From positions 1 to 9,804 of the forward strand of contig JAUUYD010000049.1 of NCBI GenBank assembly GCA_030590585.1: a DNA stretch of 9,804 nt. The letters run 5' to 3'. The position numbers and the translations under genes are program-made. The notes under the pieces were generated by a model that saw only the letters and a list, made by a program, of their open reading frames with translations, did no database searches and was not told where the DNA came from. Source of the DNA: Spirochaeta sp. GTDB lineage: Bacteria > Spirochaetota > Spirochaetia > Spirochaetales_E > Spirochaetaceae_B. Positions 1 through 7,494 of this stretch are shown here, piece by piece. Position 1 is the first letter of the stretch. Each line of letters begins with the position of its first letter.

Positions 1-2210
1 ATTCCATAGACCAGTATGAGCTGGTACTCAGCGGGACTCAGAGTATGGGGCCCTTGAATGTAACTGATTCAGAGATTTTTCTGGATGACCTGCCTCTCGG
101 AGAATATACGGTTACAGCAGTCGCCATGGACTCTGAAAGAAAAACGCTGGCTGCCGGAAGTTCTTCGACTGTTCTCGTAACAGCTGAGGAAGGGGATAGT
201 GTTGAGGTTGTTCTTCTTCCCGTTATGGGCGGTGAAGGGGCTCTAGTAATTAACTACGACTGGAGCGCGGCAGATTACCCCCGGGGTTTTGTTGAAGATA
301 TCATCGCATCATTCACGCCCACCGGCGGTGAGCCGGTTCTGGTGAATGTTGAGATTTCCGAGAACGGGTTACGATTTACCGGGAATTTTCCTACAGGTGA
401 ATATGAATTCTCCTGTGAATTATTCAGTGGTGAAGTCCTGATTTCATCCATTACCGAAACGATTCATATCTTTGACGGGTTGGAAACTGAAACCGATATT
501 GCTTTCGGTACGGAAGTTTTTAATACGGTTCCTGCTCCTCCCCAGATGCCTGAATCCCGGCAGAGCGGCCTTGCTGTGGAACTGAACTGGGTTGACAGTT
601 CTGATCTGGAAACCGGATATGAGGTTTACCGCTCTGCAGATGATGGTGAATATATCCTTATCGGTAATAACCTGCCGGCCAATACCGTTTCATGGATTGA
701 TGAGCCGGTGAATCCCGGTACAACTTATAATTATAGAATTGTCTCGGTAAATGCCTTTGGAAGATCTGAGCCTCAAGAGGTTTCAGTGACGGTGAATCCG
801 CTGATAGTCATATCGCCAGTACCTGATACTCAGAAAACGGAGATTGTCATCGGTGACAATAATAATCGTTTTCCTGTTGAAACACTGCTGGAAGGTTTTG
901 AGAACAAGCTGAACAGATCCGATCTTGAGATATTATCAGTATCAATTATCGGCAGCGGATCAGTGAGGATTGAAGACGGCTATGTGATTGTTGACCTATC
1001 GTCACTTCCCTATGAATCTGAGGGCAAAGAACTTGTTCTTGAGTTTGTCGTTCATATTGCCGGTATGCCGATTAACGAGAACTATTCGGCTGATGGTTCA
1101 ATTCCGCTGAGCCTGAAGGCACCTGAAGTAGAGGCAGTTGTCGAGAAAGATCTGTTGAATCCTGTACAGGGTTATATCTATGAGGATCGAGATGCATTGG
1201 AAAGGAAAATGCGGCTTTACGAACCCTCCGATCCTCAAGTTGTCTTTGATAATTGGGGACGGATCAGTAATTACGCATTTTATCAGAATCGGGAAGACGC
1301 TGAAGTTACCAGAGAAAAGCGGGGAGATGAGGCGGACCTGGCTCTCCTATGGAAGCTTAAGCAGGATGATGATGGTTCGTTTATTGAATACGCCAGGAAT
1401 TCCGTATATGCGGGGTTGGTGAGTCCTGAGGGTGAAGAGAGTGACCACTACACTCTGGAAGTTACCGTGAGCTCCAAGGACGATGATGATGATACTGTGG
1501 GTGTCATCGTGGCATTCCGGCGGGAAGGCGAAATAAATTATGTTCTTGAGGCGGCCCGGTCTCATGGTTCAAGCTCAGATGGTGATTATGTTGAACCCCG
1601 GCAGGGTTGGGGGCTGATTGTCCGCCGGCTGTCGCCTGGAGCAGCAAAACCGGAAATAGGTGATGTGCTCTGGAACCGGCAAATGGATGCCGGAGGCATT
1701 GATCCCCGGGGATGGAGGAATTCCCGAACCAGGATACGTGTTGTCAGGGAAGGCGACTTTATCTCTGTGAGTACAACAGAATGGAATGATGAGGGAAACT
1801 ACATCCCCGGTTCTCTTATTGAGGTGGATCTCAGCTCCCACCGACAGCTCTCCCGATTTTCCGGGCCTGGAAGTTTCGGGTATTTTACGGCAAGTCAGGA
1901 ACGAACCTCTTTCAAGGATATCACGATGAATGGCGGTATTATTCAGGATAAGCTATTCTATCTGGACAGGGAAAGTGGAGAATCGGAAGTCTGGTGGTAT
2001 GACAGTTATTCGCATCGTTGGATCAGGATGTCCGGGGCGGATATTCAGGGTGTGATAGGGTATCCGGTGGAGATTACAAACCCCGAAACCGGAGAAACCT
2101 ACCTGATTGAGCGTGAGGGATATCGGCGCGGACGCTGGAAAGACTGGCAGAAACGATGGAAGGACTGGGATCTCTGGGATAGAGCTAAACCCGGGAATGA
2201 TGATGGTTAA
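1..2210 (+). CDS. Partial secreted/surface multi-domain protein: repeated beta modules, fibronectin type III, thrombospondin C-like domain
   Basis: The 5' end is missing. The frame is open from base 3 through 14 codons before the first ATG at 45, so that ATG is internal. Counting from it, 721 residues remain. Residues 12-60 and 111-158 are two similar beta modules, each with an LP/FPxGEY motif. Residues 162-250 form a fibronectin type III domain (ELNWVD, GYEVYRS, TTYNYRIVSVNAFG). Residues 262-358 are a beta-rich module I cannot name. Residues 390-630 look like a concanavalin-type fold. Its motif order matches the thrombospondin C-terminal domain: an Asp-run followed by VGVIVAFR, then GWGLIVRRL, DVLWNR, and GSFGYFTASQERTSFKDI. 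The tail (697-713) is Trp/Lys/Asp-rich with RWKDW twice. No enzyme active site is visible. A role in binding polysaccharide, matrix or cell surface is inference. The gene converges on the operon to its right. The reading frame is sure; the function is not. Confidence 0.85.
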   Translation, partial: SIDQYELVLSGTQSMGPLNVTDSEIFLDDLPLGEYTVTAVAMDSERKTLAAGSSSTVLVTAEEGDSVEVVLLPVMGGEGALVINYDWSAADYPRGFVEDIIASFTPTGGEPVLVNVEISENGLRFTGNFPTGEYEFSCELFSGEVLISSITETIHIFDGLETETDIAFGTEVFNTVPAPPQMPESRQSGLAVELNWVDSSDLETGYEVYRSADDGEYILIGNNLPANTVSWIDEPVNPGTTYNYRIVSVNAFGRSEPQEVSVTVNPLIVISPVPDTQKTEIVIGDNNNRFPVETLLEGFENKLNRSDLEILSVSIIGSGSVRIEDGYVIVDLSSLPYESEGKELVLEFVVHIAGMPINENYSADGSIPLSLKAPEVEAVVEKDLLNPVQGYIYEDRDALERKMRLYEPSDPQVVFDNWGRISNYAFYQNREDAEVTREKRGDEADLALLWKLKQDDDGSFIEYARNSVYAGLVSPEGEESDHYTLEVTVSSKDDDDDTVGVIVAFRREGEINYVLEAARSHGSSSDGDYVEPRQGWGLIVRRLSPGAAKPEIGDVLWNRQMDAGGIDPRGWRNSRTRIRVVREGDFISVSTTEWNDEGNYIPGSLIEVDLSSHRQLSRFSGPGSFGYFTASQERTSFKDITMNGGIIQDKLFYLDRESGESEVWWYDSYSHRWIRMSGADIQGVIGYPVEITNPETGETYLIEREGYRRGRWKDWQKRWKDWDLWDRAKPGNDDG
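2133..2168 (+). repeat. Short direct repeat coding for RWKDW twice
   Basis: Bases 2133-2147 and 2154-2168 both encode RWKDW, 21 bases (seven codons) apart, with only small synonymous differences. They form a Trp/Lys/Asp-rich tail after the folded domains of the + strand gene. A seven-residue period would put the tryptophans on one face of a helix. What the tail does is not known. Confidence 0.7.
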
Positions 2211-2232
2211 GATTCATTCATCATTGACCGGG
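2190..2232. repeat. Inverted repeat spanning the two convergent stop codons (possible bidirectional terminator)
   Basis: The left arm is CCCGG (2190-2194), one unpaired G, then AATGATGA (2196-2203). The right arm is TCATCATT (2218-2225), two unpaired bases GA, then CCGGG (2228-2232). This gives 8 + 5 base pairs around a 14-base loop (2204-2217). The loop contains both stops: TAA at 2208-2210 for the + strand gene and TGA at 2216-2214 for the - strand gene. Neither side has a strong T-run (only TTT follows on the - strand), so classical intrinsic termination is doubtful. There is no other intergenic space here for a terminator. Confidence 0.55.
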
Positions 2233-3203
2233 AACAGCAGTTCCTGATACTCCCGCTGAAACATATTCTCAGCGGTGATGAGCACCGATCCGGTGTCGAT
2301 GACAGGCTCCACTTTTTCACCTTTGAGGTATTCCACTGCGGTTTTTACAGACATATAGCCCATGTTGTAAGGGCGCTGTACCACAGTGGCATCGATAACC
2401 CCTTCTTCGAGGAATGCCAGTTCCTCAGGTGCGTTATCGAAACCGACAACGATTACCCGATTGGATGACCCTGTGTCCCGAATGGCTTCAGCCACACCCA
2501 GAGTAACAATTTCATTCAGAGCTGCAATCCCTCTTATTGAGGGGTCTTTAAGTATCTCCATGGTGTTCTCATAGGCTATCTTCTGGTCGTTTTCACAGTA
2601 CCAGGTTCCGGCAATATTCCGGTTTTCAAGAGCTTGACGAACCCCTGCTTCCCGCTCAATTGCAGTGGCAGTCTCCCTGATGTGACTTACAATAGCGATA
2701 GACCAATTATTCTCCAACTCCAGTAAACGGTCCATCTCAATTCCTGCCTTAACTCCGGCTTCCACATTGTTTGTGGCGATGAATGAAACCGGGTAGGGGG
2801 AATTAACTCCGGAATCCATGGTTATTACGGGAATCCCCTTCTCTTCAGCCACCCCTACTGATTCAGCAAGCAGGTAATAATCCGATGCGGCCAGAATTAT
2901 AAGGGGTGGATCTTCTTCAATAATCCTGTTGATGATATTCACCTGACGGTTTATCTGCCGTTCATGATCCGGACCGGTGATTATTACTTCAACGCCGAAT
3001 TCCTTGGATGCTTCATTAATACCCTGTTGGACGACAGACCAGAAATTCATCGGTTGACCGGCAACTGTTGCCTTTACAATGACAACAATGGGTTTCTCCA
3101 GTTCCAGTTCGTCAGTCTTTCCCGGCTCAAGGGAAAAAGTGAGCACCAGGAAAATCATCAGGGCAACGGCAAGGCTGCCAATAAAAAGAATCAGGTATTT
3201 CAT
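2214..3203 (-). CDS. Ribose-type periplasmic sugar-binding protein, probable co-sensor of the adjacent histidine kinase
   Basis: This 329-residue protein has the Peripla_BP_4/RbsB fold at about residues 38-300. Aligned by eye with E. coli RbsB, several sugar-contact positions look conserved: F54-W55 for the stacking aromatics, D130, R184, N230 in ALNE, D256 in GFDN and Q276 in VVQRPYNMG. The Arg that follows the Asp in RbsB is Ser131 here. Residues 3-24 form a hydrophobic segment after one Lys. There is no lipobox Cys and no clear AxA cleavage site, so the protein may stay membrane-anchored outside the cell. ATG at 3203 overlaps the kinase stop by 4 bases (ATGA) and has an AGGAG 9 bases upstream (3213-3217). 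No sugar permease or ATPase is paired with it. Its place as the last gene after a kinase and regulator suggests ligand detection rather than transport, as for XylFII with LytS or LuxP with LuxQ. The family is confident; the sensory role is inference. Confidence 0.9.
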   Translation of the reverse strand: MKYLILFIGSLAVALMIFLVLTFSLEPGKTDELELEKPIVVIVKATVAGQPMNFWSVVQQGINEASKEFGVEVIITGPDHERQINRQVNIINRIIEEDPPLIILAASDYYLLAESVGVAEEKGIPVITMDSGVNSPYPVSFIATNNVEAGVKAGIEMDRLLELENNWSIAIVSHIRETATAIEREAGVRQALENRNIAGTWYCENDQKIAYENTMEILKDPSIRGIAALNEIVTLGVAEAIRDTGSSNRVIVVGFDNAPEELAFLEEGVIDATVVQRPYNMGYMSVKTAVEYLKGEKVEPVIDTGSVLITAENMFQREYQELLFPVNDE

Positions 3204-4975
3204 GGTATTAAGCTCCTCTCATGGGGTATCCGTATACTTATGAGGGTTCCCCGGCCCTTAATACTTTCATAACTCAGCCCGTATTCGTCTCCGAAGTACA
3301 ACCTGATACGCTCATGCACATTCCGGACACCGGTGCCCTGCTGCCGGTCGCGATTATCCTCATCCTTTATTTCCGAAATCCCGTCGATCATTGCCGATAA
3401 CGTTTCTACATCCATTCCTTCCCCATTATCCCTGACAGTAAGAATGATATCTTCATCTTCATTGTAACCGCCAATTTCGATGAGTCCCTCATAATCAACA
3501 CTTCGAATTCCATGATAAAGGGCATTCTCCACAAGGGGCTGTAAAGTGATTTTTAAAACCGTACAAGCAAGAAGTTCCTCGGGAATATCGATGAGATAGC
3601 GGAATTTATTTTTATATCTCATCTCTTGAATGGTGAGATATGAGCGGACGTGCTCCAGCTCATCTTTTAAAGGGATGAGCTCATGCCCTTTACTGATACT
3701 GATTCGAAAGAGCCGGGATAGGGCGGAGGTCATTTTTACCACTTCATCGCTTTTATTCATTTCCCCCATCCAGATTATGGAGTCCAGTGTGTTGTATAGA
3801 AAATGGGGGTTGATCTGAGCCTGCAGAGCTTTCAGATCACTTTTCCGTTTAAGTTCCTGCTCACGGACGTTTTCATCCATAAGTTCGCCGATACGTCCCA
3901 CCATTATGTCATATTCCCGGGCCAGCTCTCTGATTTCGTCTGTGGCATCAAGATGTCCGGCGGTTTTGAATTCACCGGTTTCCACGCTTTTCATTACTTT
4001 CTGCAGCTGTCTCAGCGGGCGGGTTATACCCTTGGAAATGAAGTTGGTTACCAACCCGACGATGAGAAAAAGAACCAGACCGATGAGAGCATTAATAAGC
4101 TGAACATAAGGCCATCTGGTTACAAGATCGCTGTCAAAGGAGACGCTGATTACATGCCAGCCGGTTCGTTCCGAACGGGCTGATAGATAATTACGGCCCT
4201 CAATTCTGTAAAGATGCTGATCGTTCTCCATCAGGGGAAGCAGGGCATCGATCGGTTCATGTTTCAGATTGCTGTACACCAATTGCAGGGAAGGGTGAAA
4301 TACGTAGTTTCCCGCGGGGTCTATGATGAAATCATAGCCCTTCTCTCCAATTATGAGTGATTCGCATAATTCCTTTATTCGGTTGAATTTCAGGTCAACC
4401 AGCAGAATCCCAAGAGGGCTGTTGTCTTCCGGATTCAGTATCTGGGTACTCAATGACACCACCCATGAATAATTCCCGGGAACCAGATTCTGCACATAAG
4501 CGGTGGATGCAACGGTCTCTCCGCCGGCTTTTAATGCATTCCGGTACCAGTCCGAGTTTCGGTAATCGGAAAACCCGGTGGAGTCCGTACCATCTCCACT
4601 AACGGCAATTCCATCATGCCGGAATAGTACTATGGCAGAGATGTCATCCCGGGCCCGTATGTAGGAAGCAAACCGATCCTGCAGTATTTCACCGTCTTCA
4701 GATTCGGGCAAAGGGGACAACAGGAAAGCCTGGGCATTTTTATCACCTATGACAGCTCTGGAGATTCGCTCCATACTCTCAATATAGTTGTCGATTTGAT
4801 TAACCAGCTCGTTTACCAGGAGCCGATTATTCTCCAGGGTGGCATTTCTTACTGATGTAATGGTGAATCGGGTGGAGATAATCTGCATTGTCAGAATTGT
4901 GGTGAAGAAAAGCAGTGTGAAGATGAGATAGAAACGGGACTCCAGGGTTCCCAGCTTTCCGAATAAACGGCGCAT
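3200..4975 (-). CDS. YesM-type sensor histidine kinase with dCache-like extracytoplasmic domain
   Basis: This 591-residue membrane kinase would phosphorylate the regulator encoded just upstream. Residues 15-37 are the first membrane segment. Residues 38-290 form the extracytoplasmic sensor, which looks like a double Cache domain (SDWYRNAL, then PLGILLVDLKF, then FIIDPAGNYVFHP). Residues 292-314 are the second membrane segment, followed by a HAMP linker (315-368). The His_kinase domain (PF06580 type) carries the phospho-acceptor His391 in INPHFLYNTLD. The ATPase domain has the N box at LVENALYHGIR (Asn484), DNGEG (516-520) and a glycine lid at QGTGVRN (546-552). All key residues are present. 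ATG at 4975 shares one base with the stop of the regulator gene (TGATG) and has AAAGGAG upstream (4987-4993). The 3' end overlaps the binding-protein gene by 4 bases, so the three products are probably translationally coupled. The ligand may arrive bound to that protein. Confidence 0.95.
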   Translation of the reverse strand: MRRLFGKLGTLESRFYLIFTLLFFTTILTMQIISTRFTITSVRNATLENNRLLVNELVNQIDNYIESMERISRAVIGDKNAQAFLLSPLPESEDGEILQDRFASYIRARDDISAIVLFRHDGIAVSGDGTDSTGFSDYRNSDWYRNALKAGGETVASTAYVQNLVPGNYSWVVSLSTQILNPEDNSPLGILLVDLKFNRIKELCESLIIGEKGYDFIIDPAGNYVFHPSLQLVYSNLKHEPIDALLPLMENDQHLYRIEGRNYLSARSERTGWHVISVSFDSDLVTRWPYVQLINALIGLVLFLIVGLVTNFISKGITRPLRQLQKVMKSVETGEFKTAGHLDATDEIRELAREYDIMVGRIGELMDENVREQELKRKSDLKALQAQINPHFLYNTLDSIIWMGEMNKSDEVVKMTSALSRLFRISISKGHELIPLKDELEHVRSYLTIQEMRYKNKFRYLIDIPEELLACTVLKITLQPLVENALYHGIRSVDYEGLIEIGGYNEDEDIILTVRDNGEGMDVETLSAMIDGISEIKDEDNRDRQQGTGVRNVHERIRLYFGDEYGLSYESIKGRGTLISIRIPHERSLIP

Positions 4976-6549
4976 CAGGATTCCAACTCCTTTCGGTATT
5001 CAGTTGTAGTGAATCCCGTAGTCTTTTTAAAGAGGCTCGAAAAATATCTTGGATCCTGGTATCCAACCTGATCAGCTATTTCATAACTTTTCAAATCGGT
5101 ATTTTTTAACAATCTTTTCGCTTCGTTAATACGAAATTCAGTGAGATATTCGACAAAGGTATTGCCCGTTCCTTCCTTGAAGAGTGCACTGAACTGGCTG
5201 GTGCTCAAATACAGTTCAGCGCAGATATCCTGCAGGGCAAAAGACTTTTCGATGAAGCGTACAGCAATAATTTTCCGGGCTTTATCGATGCGGGCGTGAA
5301 CGGCGCTTTTTCGTCTTATACGGATATGGTCTTCTATTCTGTTAATCTGATCGGTAAAATAAGCTCTGGCATCATCCAAACGGGTAAACTTGCGAGGTTC
5401 CGCCGTGAGAGCGAGGTTTTCGAAATCCTGATTTCCACCGATACCCATTTCATCAATAAAATCCGAGAGATGGAATTGAAGCCGGGCCAGGTAACCAACA
5501 ACATCGCTTGAAGTCAGGTAGCTTTCTTCAAAGAGCTTGAAAATATCCTCAAGGGCATGCACGGCAGAGTGCCGGATACCTTCTCTCAATGCCTTAACCA
5601 GCTGCCTTGCGCGGCTGATGAACGCTTCCTGGGAGACTCGTGTTTTCTGCCTGACATCATTGATTGACTGAATCCTGGTAAAGCCCAGAACCCGGGTATG
5701 ATCGATAGCATTCCCGGCACCAAGATAGCTTCTGTTGATATCTTCCAAGCGCTTAACTGTCTCACCAATTCCTATTGTTACAGGAGACTCTCCCAGGTTG
5801 AGTGCCGCTGAGAATAGCTGTTCTGAAATATTCCGTGAGCGCCAATCCAGCTTCTCTTCGTTATTCCCCTGGAGAAGCATTACCAAATCTTCGTTTCGAT
5901 TACCGAATACAACATCGTCACCGGATATAAATTCATGGGTTTTTTCAGCCAGAGCAAGACGGGTAATCTCTTCCCATTCATCAGGAAGGGATGCAATTAC
6001 AATCTGATACAAACTTCTCATGTCATTCCATCCGAAGAAGCCCCTGCGCCGATCGATATCATTTACCGATAAGCGGCCTGAAACCAGACTGTAGAAGAAT
6101 CTTTCCCGTAAAAGCGGAAGGCTGCGTTCCAGGAGTTCCCGGAGTTTATCCTGCTCTTTTTCAGCATTTCTGAGGCGATCCAGTTCGCCGCGTGTCCGAT
6201 CCAGAACTGTCTTCAGCTCTTCGGCAGTGATGGGTTTGAGCAGAAATTCTTTTACCCGATGGCGAACGGCTTCCCGGGCGTATTCGAATTCATCGAATCC
6301 CGTGAGCAGCAGTACTTGAATCCGGGGATATGACTCCGCAATTTTCCTGCTGAGTGTGAGGCCGTCCATCCGGGGCATGCTGATATCAGACAGGACAACA
6401 TCAACTTCGTGGTTCTCAAGGAAGTCAAGAGCCGCCTGGCCGTTATCGAAAATACCGGTCAGCTCGAAACCATTCTTTCCCCAGGGGAGCCGGGAAGAAA
6501 TACCTTCCCGGACGATGACTTCATCATCAACAAAAATGAGCTTGTACAT
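4975..6549 (-). CDS. YesN-type response regulator with receiver and AraC DNA-binding domains
   Basis: This 524-residue cytoplasmic transcription regulator is the likely partner of the YesM-type kinase. The receiver domain (about 1-120) has the acidic pair Asp8-Asp9, phospho-acceptor Asp55 in VVLSDISMPRMDG, Thr83 in LLTGFDEF and Lys105 in EFLLKPI, so it looks functional. A long middle region (about 120-415) has no motif I recognise beyond what is usual for YesN proteins. The last 100 residues are an AraC-type domain with two helix-turn-helix units, around ALQDICAELYLSTSQFSALF and YEIADQVGYQDPRYFSSLFK. Start at 6549 gives the canonical MYKLIFVDDE. It lies 18 bases after the stop of the upstream permease gene, so the regulator is probably co-transcribed with the transporter. 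Its targets cannot be read from the window. Control of this operon or of sugar or nucleoside catabolic genes is inference. Confidence 0.95.
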   Translation of the reverse strand: MYKLIFVDDEVIVREGISSRLPWGKNGFELTGIFDNGQAALDFLENHEVDVVLSDISMPRMDGLTLSRKIAESYPRIQVLLLTGFDEFEYAREAVRHRVKEFLLKPITAEELKTVLDRTRGELDRLRNAEKEQDKLRELLERSLPLLRERFFYSLVSGRLSVNDIDRRRGFFGWNDMRSLYQIVIASLPDEWEEITRLALAEKTHEFISGDDVVFGNRNEDLVMLLQGNNEEKLDWRSRNISEQLFSAALNLGESPVTIGIGETVKRLEDINRSYLGAGNAIDHTRVLGFTRIQSINDVRQKTRVSQEAFISRARQLVKALREGIRHSAVHALEDIFKLFEESYLTSSDVVGYLARLQFHLSDFIDEMGIGGNQDFENLALTAEPRKFTRLDDARAYFTDQINRIEDHIRIRRKSAVHARIDKARKIIAVRFIEKSFALQDICAELYLSTSQFSALFKEGTGNTFVEYLTEFRINEAKRLLKNTDLKSYEIADQVGYQDPRYFSSLFKKTTGFTTTEYRKELES

Positions 6550-6567
6550 AGCCCTTTCTCAACCTCT
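6550..6567 (-). promoter_or_regulatory. Poorly placed ribosome-binding signals before the response regulator
   Basis: The 18-base gap between permease stop and regulator start contains GAAAGGG (6558-6552), only 2-3 bases from the ATG, and AGAGG (6567-6563), 13 bases away. Neither has ideal spacing. Initiation may depend on ribosomes terminating at the permease stop at 6568, which would keep regulator output low and tied to transporter expression. This is inference. Confidence 0.35.
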
Positions 6568-7494
6568 TTACCGTTCTCCCCGGACATACGGCTCACCAAG
6601 GGTAGCCGGTGCATTCATCCGCCGCTGTCCGGATTTGGACAGCCCGTAGAGGAAGAGCACCAGCAGGGTGGAGATGTAGGGAAGCATAGACAGTAGATTG
6701 GGTGAAATCCCCAGAGGCTGGAGTAAATACTGCAGGACGAATATTCCTCCGAAAAGGTAAGCACCAAGGAATGCCCCTCCCGGCTGCCAGAGGGCAAAAA
6801 TAGTGAGGGCGATGACAATCCAGCCCCGTCCGGCGGTTATCCCCTCGTTCCAGGATCCGCTGTAGGCAGTCGACAGATAGGCCCCGGCCATTCCCGCAAG
6901 ACCGCCGCCGGCCATAACGGCGAAGTATTTCACCCGGTTCACATTGATACCCTGGGCTTCGGCGGCCTTGGGATTCTCTCCCACCGACCGCAGTGTAATC
7001 CCCATGCTGGTGTGTTTGAGAATAAACCAGATAACTATTCCAATTAGAACCGACAGATACACATACCAGTCGTGGCTGAACAGTATGCTGCCCAGTATCG
7101 GCATGTCCGAGAGGCCGGGTATGTTCAGCCGGGGCATGCGGTTTGGCAGAGGGCGGCCGATAAACGGTTTACCGAAGAGGCCGCTGAGCCCCAGCCCCAG
7201 CATAGTAAGGGCCAGACCGCTGACAACCTGATTCGCCCTGAGGCCGATACTGACAAAACCGTGAATACTCGAAAGAAGCATTCCCACAAGAATAGCGGCC
7301 ATCATACCCAGCCAGGGGCTGCCGGTTGTGAAGGTGACGATGAAGGCGGTAACAGCACCGACAGACATCACACCTTCTATTCCCAGATTCAGGATGCCGC
7401 CTCTTTCGGAGATAATTTCTCCAAGGGTAGCAATAAGAAGCGGTGTGCCGGCAACAATAGTACGGGTAAGGATGGATACGATAATATCAAGCAT
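6568..7494 (-). CDS. ABC importer inner-membrane subunit, nucleoside (BMP) type, NupQ/YufQ-like
   Basis: This is a permease of the BPD_transp_2 family, the second membrane subunit of a nucleoside-type importer. From the chosen ATG it has 308 residues and about eight to ten hydrophobic segments. Family signatures are SERGGILNLGIEGVM (29-43), LRANQVVSGLALTMLGLGLSG (85-105, shown by its hydrophobic RANQVVSG core), LRSVGENPKAAEAQGI (168-183), AGGGLAGMAGA (195-205) and GRGWIVIAL (222-230). An in-frame GTG at 7524 would add ten residues and has no ribosome-binding site. ATG at 7494 has GGGAG 8 bases upstream and starts MLDIIVSIL as relatives do, so I prefer it. It overlaps the stop of the other permease by 8 bases. 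With its partner it would form the transmembrane path for nucleosides or a related ligand. The substrate itself cannot be read from the sequence. Confidence 0.92.
   Translation of the reverse strand: MLDIIVSILTRTIVAGTPLLIATLGEIISERGGILNLGIEGVMSVGAVTAFIVTFTTGSPWLGMMAAILVGMLLSSIHGFVSIGLRANQVVSGLALTMLGLGLSGLFGKPFIGRPLPNRMPRLNIPGLSDMPILGSILFSHDWYVYLSVLIGIVIWFILKHTSMGITLRSVGENPKAAEAQGINVNRVKYFAVMAGGGLAGMAGAYLSTAYSGSWNEGITAGRGWIVIALTIFALWQPGGAFLGAYLFGGIFVLQYLLQPLGISPNLLSMLPYISTLLVLFLYGLSKSGQRRMNAPATLGEPYVRGER
6624..6643. repeat. Short perfect inverted repeat inside the 3' end of the permease gene
   Basis: GCTGTCC (6624-6630) and GGACAGC (6637-6643) pair over 7 bases around a 6-base loop, about 55-75 bases before the permease stop. 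No T-run follows on either strand. It could form a hairpin in the operon transcript at the boundary between the transporter and regulator genes, or it could be chance in coding sequence. Confidence 0.3.

Noticed and set aside
1476..1496. GAT repeat coding for a run of five Asp as a microsatellite or as thrombospondin type 3 calcium repeats
   Set aside because: It is only a few units long and sits where the concanavalin-like domain normally has acidic residues. The DxDxDGxxD pattern of type 3 repeats is absent.
2214..3203. The RbsB-like gene as a LacI-type repressor
   Set aside because: The N-terminus is a hydrophobic membrane segment, and there is no helix-turn-helix before the sugar-binding fold.
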